From positions 1-46,335 of the forward strand of contig DBTX01000013.1 in the NCBI GenBank assembly GCA_002307275.1: a stretch of DNA of 46,335 bases, written 5' to 3'. The position numbers and the translations under genes are program-made. The first letter of the stretch is position 1. The number at the start of each line of letters is the position of its first letter. The DNA is from Hungateiclostridiaceae bacterium UBA1305. Its GTDB lineage: Bacteria; Bacillota; Clostridia; Acetivibrionales; DTU013. Below the pieces are notes generated by a model that saw only the letters and a list, made by a program, of their open reading frames with translations, searched no databases and was not told where the DNA came from. Shown in pieces: positions 1-8,305 of the stretch.

Positions 1-101
1 GCGACGGGCTCGCTTACCAGACGGGAGGTGAATTATTCAGTTATCAAATTCTGAAACAGGCAGGAAGATCTAAATCTATTATTTTGAATGGAGGATGGCT
101 T

Positions 102-1871
102 ATGAAAAAGGTACTATCTCTGGTTTTATGTTTTATTATTGTTTTTACTTTCGGGATTTCAGCTTTTGCATTGACTTCTGTCGGTATTAAATCGCTTACT
201 CTCAACAAAAGCAGTATTACCCTAAAAGCAGGTGACTCTTACACTTTACAGGTTAAGTATACTCCTGTAAATACAACTCAAAAGCTGCTGAAATTTTCCA
301 CAAGCAATAAAAATGTCGCATCCATAGACAGCAAGGGAGTCATATCTGCTGTCAGGGCAGGCAAGGCTACTATTACCGTTACCAGCGCCAATAATGACAT
401 TATTGCTTCAACATGCAGCGTAACAGTTACCGGAGGTATTGACATTTCCAAGAAGGTTACCCTTCAGTTTTACATGCTCGGTGATGCTCCGAGAGATCTC
501 AAGATCATACAGGATGAAGTCAACAAGCTTGCCCTCAAGGATCTGAACTGCACCGTAAAGTATAACTTCACGACCTGGTCCGATACGACGACGAAATATA
601 ATCTTCTTCTTTCTTCCGGCGCGAATGTCGACCTCATTTTCACGGCAGACTGGATGAATTACAATCAGTATGCACTAAAGGGCGCATTCCTTCCGCTGGA
701 TACTCTTGTTTCAAAAGCGGCTCCCGATTTGTGGAAGTTCGTTCCTCAAAGCTTCTGGAATGCTGTCAAGGTTAACAAGCACATTTATACAATGCCTGCA
801 ACATGGAAGGAATATGTGCCTGAAGGACCGATGTGGAGAGAAGATCTGAGGATCAAGTACGGGTGTGCGCCTATAACGGATCTTGCAACTTTGGAAGCAT
901 ATCTGGTGGCAATCAAGAAGAATGAGCCAAACATGCTGCCGACCGAATGCCTCGCAAGTGACTGGGGCAGCGGCGGGCCGGTTTTCAGCGGATGGCTTCC
1001 TCTTTTCAATTTCTCCTACGCATCAGATTTCTTTGCATATGGTCTGATGAATGATTATAAAAACCCGGGCAAAGTTGTCGACTACTTTGGGTCCGAGAAC
1101 TTTGCAAAGGATATGAAAACAATGAAGAGATGGCAGGACGAAGGCCTATGGTCAAAGAGTTCGCTTTCGACAAAGGCTTATCCGGCTGATGAGTTTGAGA
1201 ATGGAAAGGTCGCTTGTGTTCTTTCCAACAACCCGGGCAAATTTGCAACAACATTATCCAAGGTTTCAACACAGCACCCTGACTGGAAGGTCAGCTTCAT
1301 AACAGGCGCAGATGTTATTAAGTATGTTGTGCCGGTACATCCGGTTCATAACGGTTTTGCAATACCCAAGGGCAGCAAGAATGCAGAAAGGGCTATCGCT
1401 TTTTATGCCAAGATGGTACTCGACAAGGATTACAACTATCTGACGGAATACGGTATTGAAGGCAAAAATTTCAGTATCACCAAAGATGGACATTATGATA
1501 TGATCGGCGATGTCACTACGAATGGTTTCTCAAGAGAAGGAATGAATGGCTGGGCATGGAGGAATCCTGACATTCAGTTGTTTGATCCGAGCTTTGATAC
1601 GGTTCTGGACATATTCAAGAAATATGATTCGATAGCTTCGGAGAACATCTGGGGCGGCTTCGTTGAAGATTACACATCGTATCAGACTGAACGTACAGCT
1701 GTTTACCAGGTCCAAAGCCAGTATCTGGCACCTTTGATGGGCGGTTTTGTCGAGGATGTCGATACCGGTGTCAAGACATTCCGTGAAAAGATCAAAACTG
1801 CAGGAATTGAAAAGGTTCAGGCAGGATTTACTAAACAGTGGCAGGCATACTGCAAAGAAATAGGCAAATAA
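102..1871 (+). CDS. Extracellular solute-binding protein with N-terminal Ig-like (BIG2) domain
   Basis: Secreted substrate-binding component of a carbohydrate-type ABC importer (SBP family 1, LipO/DUF3502-like C-terminus). The start is ATG at 102: GGAGG lies 7 nt upstream, whereas the TTG at 84 has no ribosome-binding site. The 589-aa protein has a signal peptide ending near ISAFA. A bacterial Ig-like group 2 domain follows (about residues 29-110, with VASIDSKGVISAVRAGKATI), then the binding-protein fold beginning at GGIDISKKV. There is no lipobox cysteine, unlike its paralogue at 4486, so it should be cleaved by signal peptidase I and retained, if at all, by the Ig-like domain; this is odd for a Gram-positive SBP. 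No permease gene is in view; the permeases are probably left of the window. The ligand (oligosaccharide is typical of the family) cannot be told from sequence. Confidence 0.88.
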   Translation: MKKVLSLVLCFIIVFTFGISAFALTSVGIKSLTLNKSSITLKAGDSYTLQVKYTPVNTTQKLLKFSTSNKNVASIDSKGVISAVRAGKATITVTSANNDIIASTCSVTVTGGIDISKKVTLQFYMLGDAPRDLKIIQDEVNKLALKDLNCTVKYNFTTWSDTTTKYNLLLSSGANVDLIFTADWMNYNQYALKGAFLPLDTLVSKAAPDLWKFVPQSFWNAVKVNKHIYTMPATWKEYVPEGPMWREDLRIKYGCAPITDLATLEAYLVAIKKNEPNMLPTECLASDWGSGGPVFSGWLPLFNFSYASDFFAYGLMNDYKNPGKVVDYFGSENFAKDMKTMKRWQDEGLWSKSSLSTKAYPADEFENGKVACVLSNNPGKFATTLSKVSTQHPDWKVSFITGADVIKYVVPVHPVHNGFAIPKGSKNAERAIAFYAKMVLDKDYNYLTEYGIEGKNFSITKDGHYDMIGDVTTNGFSREGMNGWAWRNPDIQLFDPSFDTVLDIFKKYDSIASENIWGGFVEDYTSYQTERTAVYQVQSQYLAPLMGGFVEDVDTGVKTFREKIKTAGIEKVQAGFTKQWQAYCKEIGK

Positions 1872-1928
1872 CGGCTTACTGATACCCCTGTTCTATAAGT
1901 GAAGAAATGCAGAGCTATGAATCAGGCA

Positions 1929-1975
1929 GGAAAGGCCGTGCGAGATCAATTTATTTTTCACGGTCTTTCCTTTTG
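1929..1975 (+). terminator. Intrinsic terminator after the first solute-binding protein
   Basis: A 12-bp stem (1929-1940 with 1959-1970, one G-U pair) encloses an 18-nt loop and is followed by TTTTG. It closes the upstream transcript 58 bases after the stop codon, so the AraC regulator downstream probably has its own promoter. Confidence 0.75.
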
Positions 1976-2124
1976 CCCAAGAAATAAATTAACAAAATGC
2001 AGAAAAAGATTAGGCAGTAAAGGAATAGTTGAAAATCAATCCCTTCAGATATATACTATAAACAGTATCTGTCTGTGTTATTATCTGCTTATTGTCTTTC
2101 AACGGTCAAATTGGAGGAGTATTC

Positions 2125-4461
2125 TTGAAAATCCGATTGATGAAGGGTAACAAACGATTATTCCCCAGCATTTTTATTTCTTTGATATTATGTATTGTTG
2201 TTACAATGCTTACAGTATCGACAATACTCTATATCAATTTTGAAAATATAGCACTTGAGCAGATGTATTCCGCCGACATGAAGAATCTCATGCAGACCAG
2301 CCAGGGAGTACAGATCATGGCGGATACAGCCCTGACACTTTCGAACCAGATCTATAACGACCTGAATGTAGCCAAACTTCTATATTATTCCAATCCGGAA
2401 ATTTCCGATATCAGATCTGCAAGTGACCAACTTACGAATTACAGACTTTCACTTTCCTTTATTGACTCTGTATATGTATACAACGGAAAATCCGGTACGG
2501 TTTACATAGGCGCATCAAGCAAAAAAAGCACCAGCCGCGATACGATTCAGACCGAGACGAAATTTGATGATGAGGAATGCATCGGGATATTGCACAATTT
2601 CAACCTGTACAAGCAGTACATCCCGATACCGCGCAGATATGTCGAGAATTCACAGGAGGGGAACGTAAAGTATTACTATACGTTCCTGCTTTACGATGCA
2701 TTTACGGGAAACAGCCTGAATAGTGCCGTCATAGTCAATATTTCAGAGGACTGGATCCATAATGTGATAAGTAATGAAGCCGGAAGCAACGCCAGCGAAA
2801 CCTTTATCATCAACAGTGACGGACAGCTGGTTTCAAACAGTGTCAAGTATCCGATGCTTGAGAATCTATCCGATAGAGTCTATATAAAGGAGATACTCAG
2901 GAATAAAAACGCAAAAGGGTATTTCATCAATGAGGTTGACGGCGAAATGTCCCTTATTTCCTTTACGGCGCCGGATAAGATAGGCTGGAGGTATATAAGG
3001 ATCACTCCGTACAATACCCTGTTCGGTAAAATCAACAGCATGAAGAATATAACGATCCTGATTGGACTGAGTATCCTTGTTCTCGGTCTTCTGACGGCAC
3101 TCCTGATTTCCAGAAGGCTATATGTACCGATAGACAAGATCCTCAGCAAGCTTAAAATATTGGAAGATGAAAGGGACAACGACTTCGAAATTATCAAGCA
3201 GGGGGTACTGAAGGACATTGTCCTGGGACGTGAAATAGAGAACAGGAACGGTCTGCTCGGGAGGCTTAAAAGCCTGGATATCAAAGTTGACCTGGATGGC
3301 TCGTTCAGATTGATATTGCTAAAGATAGATTATTACAGAGACTTTTATCAGAAATTCAATGCGGAGGATCGTAGCCTTTTCAGATTCGCAATCATGAATA
3401 TAAGCACGGAACTGTTTGAAAAGGAATATAAAACAGAAGCAATCGATATGGGTGAAGGAAGCATAGTGATACTCATGAACGGTGAGCGTAAACCCTATTC
3501 AGTGACACAGGGTGCCGGGGCTGCAGCTGCACCGTTATCGACTGGCGGGCTTCCGGAACCCGCAGAGGTATCGGAAGGCACTCCAGGGGATATCTCAGAG
3601 TTGTGCAGGAGCATAAGGGATGCGGTTTTTAACTGCATCAAGGTATCTGTCACTATCACGGTAAGCGGCAGGGAAAATTCGGCTGAAGGAATCAACACTC
3701 TTTACAAGCAGGTGGTAGAAGCATCCCTGCACAGACTTTTCTATGGACATGGCTCGCTTATATTCGCTGAGAAGATTGCGCAGCTAAACGAGAAAGTGTA
3801 TGTGTACCCCATGAACAGGGAGAAGCAGCTGGTAGATGCGTTAATGTCCCAAAAGAACAGCGATTTAAAACACATTTTCGATGAGATAATCAATGATGCT
3901 TCCGAATATCCTTTCTCCGTAATTAACCTGGCGCTGTCTCAGCTTATTTTCACTGTCAACAATACGGTGAACGTCATAAAGGGCAATAATCCGGCATTGG
4001 CTGGCTTTGAAAAGGCGTTGCCGGCCATGATGATAAACAATGCTGAAGTGATTGATGAAATCAACGCACAGTTTTACAGCTTGTTTGACTCGTTGTGCGA
4101 AGCACTTGATGAGAGGAAGAACATAAAACATGAGGAGTTGATCACCAGCATTCGTAATATAATTGAGAAGGATTTCACCAATCCTGCACTATCCATTGAA
4201 AGTATCGCTGATAAGCTTGAAATATCGTCTACCTACATGTGCAGGCTTTACAAGCAGTATACCATGTCAACCATTCTGGACAGGATCGTTGAAGTAAGGA
4301 TGGAGAAGGCCAGGAAACTTCTGCAGAAATCAGCCTGCTCCATCGCAGAGATCGCCGAGGAGACCGGGTTTACCAATAGCTCCTATTTTTACAGGGCATT
4401 TAAAAAATATAATGGCACCACTCCAAATGATTATAGGCGTGCATGTAACATAAGCCAGTGA
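2125..4461 (+). CDS. Membrane-bound AraC-family transcriptional regulator (YesN-like, Cache/two-TM type)
   Basis: One-component sensor and regulator that probably senses a sugar outside the cell and controls the flanking SBP genes. The best start is TTG at 2125, with GGAGGAG at 2113-2119; an ATG at 2140 lacks a well-spaced site. It is a 778-aa protein. A first membrane helix (IFISLILCIVVTMLTVSTIL) is followed by a roughly 260-residue extracytoplasmic sensor region. A second helix (ITILIGLSILVLGLLTALLI) leads to a cytoplasmic linker with an Ala/Pro/Gly-rich stretch (around 3512-3590). The C-terminus holds the double helix-turn-helix of AraC proteins (LSIESIADKLEISSTYMCRL and CSIAEIAEETGFTNSSYFYR, ending NDYRR). 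Its position between two paralogous SBPs supports a role in carbohydrate uptake. Lengths and layout match the YesN/LplR-like regulators common in Paenibacillus and Clostridia. Confidence 0.88.
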   Translation: MKIRLMKGNKRLFPSIFISLILCIVVTMLTVSTILYINFENIALEQMYSADMKNLMQTSQGVQIMADTALTLSNQIYNDLNVAKLLYYSNPEISDIRSASDQLTNYRLSLSFIDSVYVYNGKSGTVYIGASSKKSTSRDTIQTETKFDDEECIGILHNFNLYKQYIPIPRRYVENSQEGNVKYYYTFLLYDAFTGNSLNSAVIVNISEDWIHNVISNEAGSNASETFIINSDGQLVSNSVKYPMLENLSDRVYIKEILRNKNAKGYFINEVDGEMSLISFTAPDKIGWRYIRITPYNTLFGKINSMKNITILIGLSILVLGLLTALLISRRLYVPIDKILSKLKILEDERDNDFEIIKQGVLKDIVLGREIENRNGLLGRLKSLDIKVDLDGSFRLILLKIDYYRDFYQKFNAEDRSLFRFAIMNISTELFEKEYKTEAIDMGEGSIVILMNGERKPYSVTQGAGAAAAPLSTGGLPEPAEVSEGTPGDISELCRSIRDAVFNCIKVSVTITVSGRENSAEGINTLYKQVVEASLHRLFYGHGSLIFAEKIAQLNEKVYVYPMNREKQLVDALMSQKNSDLKHIFDEIINDASEYPFSVINLALSQLIFTVNNTVNVIKGNNPALAGFEKALPAMMINNAEVIDEINAQFYSLFDSLCEALDERKNIKHEELITSIRNIIEKDFTNPALSIESIADKLEISSTYMCRLYKQYTMSTILDRIVEVRMEKARKLLQKSACSIAEIAEETGFTNSSYFYRAFKKYNGTTPNDYRRACNISQ

Positions 4462-4485
4462 AATACGAATTCACAAGGGGGGCCT

Positions 4486-6084
4486 ATGAGAAGAAGGATT
4501 TTTATCGGAATAACTGTAATGCTGTTGCTTTTTCTTCAACTGACAGTACTGGGTGGCTGCGGTATGTCTCAAATCAGCAAGGTTACAGTAGTAGAGCAGC
4601 AGGACGCTGAAAAAACAGGGGCTAAAATGTCAGGCCCGAATGGTGTGGACATTTCGAATAAAGTTGAATTGAGTCTGTGGATGCTCGGAGATACCCCCAA
4701 GGATCTGCCGCTTATAAATGAGAAGATCAATAAGCTTACAGAAAGAGATCTGAACTGTACAGTCAAGTTCAATATGCTCAACTGGTCCGATTATATGCAG
4801 AGATATAACCTGCTGTTATCTTCAGGACAGCCTATAGACCTCCTTTTTACTGCTGAATGGCTCAACTACAATCAATTTGCCAAAAAAGGCGCTTTCAGGG
4901 AACTGGACAGCCTTCTGCCCCAATATGCGCCGGAGTTGTTCAGCTTTGTTCCCAAGGAGTACTGGGATGGAGTAAGAGTAAACAATAAAATATATACAAT
5001 ACCTGCAACGTGGAAGGAATATGTCAACCCCGGCTTTGCCTACAGGGAGGACTTGAGGAAAAAATACAACCTGCCCGAGCCGAACAGTCTGGAGAACATT
5101 GAAGCATACCTTGAAGGTGTATCAAAAAATGAACCTTCACTTGCCCTCACAAGCGAGCAGGCTTCGGATAACGGTTTCGGGCCATATTTCACCGCTTACG
5201 AGGTACTTAATATCAAATACAAATGGATCGATCTGAACATGCCGTACGGACTGACCGGGGAGTACGATAATCCGACTGAAATCAATCCATACTGGGGTTC
5301 CCAGGATTTCATCGATGATATGAAGATGTTCAAAAGATGGTCAGAAAAGGGATTCTGGCCAAAAAGCGCCCTTTCAAACAGGGATTCGATTCATAACGTA
5401 TTTGCAAATGGGAATTCTGTTGCAGCTTTAAGCGGGGAGAATCCGAACAGATACAATGAATCCTATCTAATAATAAAAAACCTTTATCCCGACAGGGAAA
5501 TTGGCTATTATCCTTATGCAAGGAGTACGAAACTTGTAAAACCGGTCCACCCGACCCACAACGGAATTGCAGTGCCACGCACGGCCGTTAATGCGGAGAG
5601 AGCGCTTATGTTCTATGAAAAGCTGGTTCTTGACAAGACGTACAACTACCTGTCGGAATATGGAATAGAGGGTGTGCACTATGCGATCGAAGACAACAAG
5701 TACTATAAAATGCTGGGTGACGTGAAGACCAACGGTTTTCAGAGGGAGGCCATCAACGGGTGGGCCTGGCGAAATCCTTCCATTATGCTGTTCGACAAGT
5801 CTTTTGATCAGATAAAAAAAATATTTGATGAATTTGATACTTACTCAAAACCGGATATATTTATGGGATTTGTTGAGGACTATTCGCCTTATCAGGCGGA
5901 GAGGGCGGCGCTATACCAGGTCCAGTCGCAGTATCTTGTGCCTTTACAGGCTGGACTGGTTGATAATGTGGAGGAAGCGGTCGATGTATTTATGGAAAAG
6001 GCATGGGCGGCCGGACTATACAAAATACAGGTTGAATATATAAGGCAGTGGAAGGAGTACTGTAAAGAGAAAGGTTTGGGCTGA
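4486..6084 (+). CDS. Solute-binding lipoprotein of a carbohydrate-type ABC importer
   Basis: A 532-aa paralogue of the protein at 102-1871, with the same framework (NLNW/TWSD, YNLLLSSG, MPATWKEYV or IPATWKEYV, NGWAWRNP, FVEDY, YQVQSQYL). It differs in having a lipoprotein signal peptide with lipobox LGGC near residue 25, so it should be anchored to the outer face of the cytoplasmic membrane. It lacks the Ig-like domain. The start ATG at 4486 follows a GGGGGG stretch and sits 24 nt after the AraC gene, so the two are probably co-transcribed. The C-terminal region resembles DUF3502 of LipO-type proteins. The ligand is unknown. Having two related SBPs around one regulator suggests either two ligands served by one permease or one soluble and one anchored capture protein. 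Confidence 0.88.
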   Translation: MRRRIFIGITVMLLLFLQLTVLGGCGMSQISKVTVVEQQDAEKTGAKMSGPNGVDISNKVELSLWMLGDTPKDLPLINEKINKLTERDLNCTVKFNMLNWSDYMQRYNLLLSSGQPIDLLFTAEWLNYNQFAKKGAFRELDSLLPQYAPELFSFVPKEYWDGVRVNNKIYTIPATWKEYVNPGFAYREDLRKKYNLPEPNSLENIEAYLEGVSKNEPSLALTSEQASDNGFGPYFTAYEVLNIKYKWIDLNMPYGLTGEYDNPTEINPYWGSQDFIDDMKMFKRWSEKGFWPKSALSNRDSIHNVFANGNSVAALSGENPNRYNESYLIIKNLYPDREIGYYPYARSTKLVKPVHPTHNGIAVPRTAVNAERALMFYEKLVLDKTYNYLSEYGIEGVHYAIEDNKYYKMLGDVKTNGFQREAINGWAWRNPSIMLFDKSFDQIKKIFDEFDTYSKPDIFMGFVEDYSPYQAERAALYQVQSQYLVPLQAGLVDNVEEAVDVFMEKAWAAGLYKIQVEYIRQWKEYCKEKGLG

Positions 6085-6108
6085 AATCAGTAAACTTTTA
6101 TTTAAATA

Positions 6109-6137
6109 TTGTTATTATTCAACAAAAGTTATATTAT
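6109..6137 (+). promoter_or_regulatory. Sigma-A-type promoter for the HD-GYP gene
   Basis: TTGTTA at 6109-6114 and TATTAT at 6132-6137 are separated by exactly 17 nt in an AT-rich spacer. The match is good for the vegetative sigma factor. A short inverted repeat (GCTATT/AATAGC, 6167-6184) lies in the leader. Confidence 0.5.
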
Positions 6138-6218
6138 AGATAGGAAATCTAGTTTTTACAAAAACAGCTATTTTAAACAATAGCATACTACTAATGATAA
6201 AGACTTTACGGTGAGAAA

Positions 6219-7304
6219 ATGCAAAGAACTTTGATCGAGGATTTAAAGCCGGGAGTTACTATTGCACAGGATGTTCATAACAGTAACGGTATCATGCTTG
6301 CACCGAGAGGTGCTGTCTTTGGAGCTGAACTGATTAAACGCGCCGAAAATAATGGTATAAAGGAAATATTTATTGAAGACGAAGAGCAGGCAGAACAGTC
6401 GGCAATTATTTCTTTTCAAAAATCACTAAATGTCGATAATATCATATGTGAAAACACTAAGATTCAGGCTCAGAAACAAATAAGAAAAACAATGCTGAAA
6501 TTCAATTCAATTGGTAAAATCCAGTTTGACAGAATCAATTCCATGATCGACAATATAATCGAACAACTGTTTTCCAAAAAGGATATTGTATTAACACTTT
6601 CCAGGTTGAGATCTATCGATAATTATACATATGAGCATTCCTTGAATGTATGTGTATTATCCTTAATACTGGGCATTGACTTGAATATGGACAAGCAGAC
6701 GTTGAAAATCCTTGGGATGGGCTCTATTATGCATGATGTCGGCAAGCTTCTGGTGCCGGAGGATATTTTGAAAAAGCCCTCACGACTGACGGGCATGGAG
6801 TTTGAGGAAATAAAAAAACACACGGATTATGGATATGCTATTCTTTTAAACTCCAATATATCAGAAGAGGCTGCAGCAATAGCCTTGAACCATCATGAAA
6901 AATATGATGGCTCGGGATATAACAATAAGCTCTCAGGAGAGGGCATACCGGTTCTTTCAAGAATTGTTGCCGTAGCTGACGTGTATGATGCCATGTCGAA
7001 TGACCGGGTTTATAAAAAAAGAATGCAGCCCAATCTTGTATATAAGGAGATAGCATGTCAATCCGGCAGGCATTTTGATGCTTCCATTATCGAAAAGTTT
7101 ATTCGCCATTTAAGTATTTATCCGGTAGGTACAGGCGTTATACTCAATACAAACCATAAAGGTGTTGTTATAGCCCAAAACAACTTTCTGCCGGAAAGTC
7201 CAATTATCCGTGTATTCAAAAAAGACTTCAGGAGCTCAAAGTATGTGGGCGTTGACATCAATCTTTCCCAAACGAAACATTTGCATATAAAGGGTACGTT
7301 CTAG
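6219..7304 (+). CDS. HD-GYP domain protein, probable cyclic di-GMP phosphodiesterase
   Basis: A 361-aa cytoplasmic protein with no signal peptide or membrane helix. The N-terminal portion (LKPGVTIAQDV...GIMLAPRGAV) looks like the DUF3391-type leader found before many HD-GYP domains. The HD-GYP domain runs from about residue 130 to 320: the EHS helix, HDVGK metal site, PxxIL segment, HHEKYDGSGY, and RIVAVADVYDAM are all present. In the signature the usual GYP triplet reads GYN (DGSGYNNKL), a small deviation. The family hydrolyses cyclic di-GMP to pGpG or GMP through a di- or tri-iron centre. No partner GGDEF gene lies nearby and the gene appears monocistronic, so its link to the flanking metabolic operons is unclear. 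Confidence 0.88.
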   Translation: MQRTLIEDLKPGVTIAQDVHNSNGIMLAPRGAVFGAELIKRAENNGIKEIFIEDEEQAEQSAIISFQKSLNVDNIICENTKIQAQKQIRKTMLKFNSIGKIQFDRINSMIDNIIEQLFSKKDIVLTLSRLRSIDNYTYEHSLNVCVLSLILGIDLNMDKQTLKILGMGSIMHDVGKLLVPEDILKKPSRLTGMEFEEIKKHTDYGYAILLNSNISEEAAAIALNHHEKYDGSGYNNKLSGEGIPVLSRIVAVADVYDAMSNDRVYKKRMQPNLVYKEIACQSGRHFDASIIEKFIRHLSIYPVGTGVILNTNHKGVVIAQNNFLPESPIIRVFKKDFRSSKYVGVDINLSQTKHLHIKGTF

Positions 7305-7467
7305 TGGTGTCTGGTCTACTAATATCTGGCACAATGCTGGTCGATATTTTACGCTAATCTATAAATAAGCATATAACTGCTTAAACGAATAACATATCTG
7401 AAGAATGCTGGAAGTGATCCGCAAAGCATAAGTAAACTACTGTGTAACAGGCTTGCGTATATTGGCG
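7305..7467. other. Convergent intergenic gap without a convincing terminator
   Basis: This gap separates the plus-strand HD-GYP gene from the minus-strand corrinoid operon. Only weak hairpins were seen (for example AAGCA/TGCTT near 7367-7384), none with a strong T-tract. Confidence 0.3.
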
Positions 7468-8163
7468 TTATTTTATAATGATATCTTTCCCCGGAATTTG
7501 AGATGTTGCTTTTTTCGCTGTTATAAGAGTCTTTGCAAGCCGGACAGTATCGGCCGGCGATTCCGCATACCCGTCAGCCCCAATTTGCTCAATCCATCTC
7601 TTAGTCACGGGGGCCCCGCCGAAAAGCAGAATAAATCGATCCCTTATACCCTTTTTTACAAGCATATCGACAATTTCTTTCTGTGCACCCAGTGTCGTTG
7701 TCATAAGTGCGGATCCTGCGATGATATCGACTTCATATTCCAAAGCTTTTTCAACCACTTCCTCCACCGGAACATCCCGGCCCAGATCAAAGACCTCGAA
7801 AGCGTTGGCTTTCAAAAAAGCCTTTACAATATTTTTGCCTATATCATGTACATCCCCTTTTACGGTGTGTATAAGTACCTTGCCCTGATCAGATTGCTTT
7901 TTTGAGCCTTGCACCAAATTGGCGGTTAAAATGGCTGTTGCAGCTTCAAACGCCTCAGCTGCAACAAGCATCTGCGGTACGAAAGCTTCTCCCTGATCAA
8001 ACCGGTTACTGACAGTCAGCATCCCCTGAGCCAGGCCGCCATTTATTGCGGCAACCGGGTCGATTCCTGCCGCCAAAGCTTCTCTCGCAGCGTTTTCCGC
8101 AAGATCGGGATCCATTTCTTCAACAGCGTTTTTCAATTTCGCAAGAATTTCCTGTTGAATCAT
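7468..8163 (-). CDS. Corrinoid (B12-binding) methyl carrier protein, MtmC/MtbC-like
   Basis: Carries the methyl group on a corrinoid between a donor methyltransferase and an acceptor methyltransferase. It is a 231-aa protein with the two-domain form of methylotrophic corrinoid proteins. The helical cap is residues 1-85 (PDLAENAAREALAAGID, FVPQMLVAAEAFEAA). The Rossmann-type B12 domain has DVHDIG with His106 as the expected cobalt ligand, then GSALMTTT and the LLFGGAPVT glycine pair. It is the last gene of the minus-strand cluster and follows the activator gene by 142 nt, with its own promoter-like extended -10, so it may be expressed separately. Four such carriers exist in the window; this is the least tightly tied to a methyltransferase. 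The substrate partner is not evident. Confidence 0.9.
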   Translation of the reverse strand: MIQQEILAKLKNAVEEMDPDLAENAAREALAAGIDPVAAINGGLAQGMLTVSNRFDQGEAFVPQMLVAAEAFEAATAILTANLVQGSKKQSDQGKVLIHTVKGDVHDIGKNIVKAFLKANAFEVFDLGRDVPVEEVVEKALEYEVDIIAGSALMTTTLGAQKEIVDMLVKKGIRDRFILLFGGAPVTKRWIEQIGADGYAESPADTVRLAKTLITAKKATSQIPGKDIIIK

Positions 8164-8305
8164 TCAAGTTCCTCTTTTCAGGCTGTCATGCCACCGAATA
8201 ACAAGGATTTGTACAAATCTTTTTTCAATATAACTAAAAAATGATAAAGCCATTATAACAAAGTCATTATATCTTAGATATTTTCATTCAAATATATACG
8301 TAGTG
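8164..8305 (-). promoter_or_regulatory. Intergenic region with promoter-like sequence and 14-bp palindrome before the last corrinoid gene
   Basis: Read on the minus strand, TGTTATAAT near 8259 fits an extended -10 element, although no strong -35 is visible. A perfect 14-bp palindrome, GATTTGTACAAATC, sits at 8206-8219 between that element and the gene start, where a regulator could bind. The assignment rests on motifs alone. Confidence 0.35.

Noticed and set aside
1..101. Possible end of an upstream gene at the left edge
   Set aside because: All three frames are too short to recognise; the frame continuous with the first SBP is open to the edge but the GGAGG-preceded ATG at 102 followed by a signal peptide marks a new gene.
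1899..2150. 83-aa open frame between the first SBP and the AraC gene
   Set aside because: It runs straight through the intrinsic terminator at 1929-1975 and has no ribosome-binding site or recognisable protein features.
7453..7905. 150-aa plus-strand open frame
   Set aside because: Antisense to the corrinoid gene at 7468-8163, which has full family motifs; the plus frame shows none.
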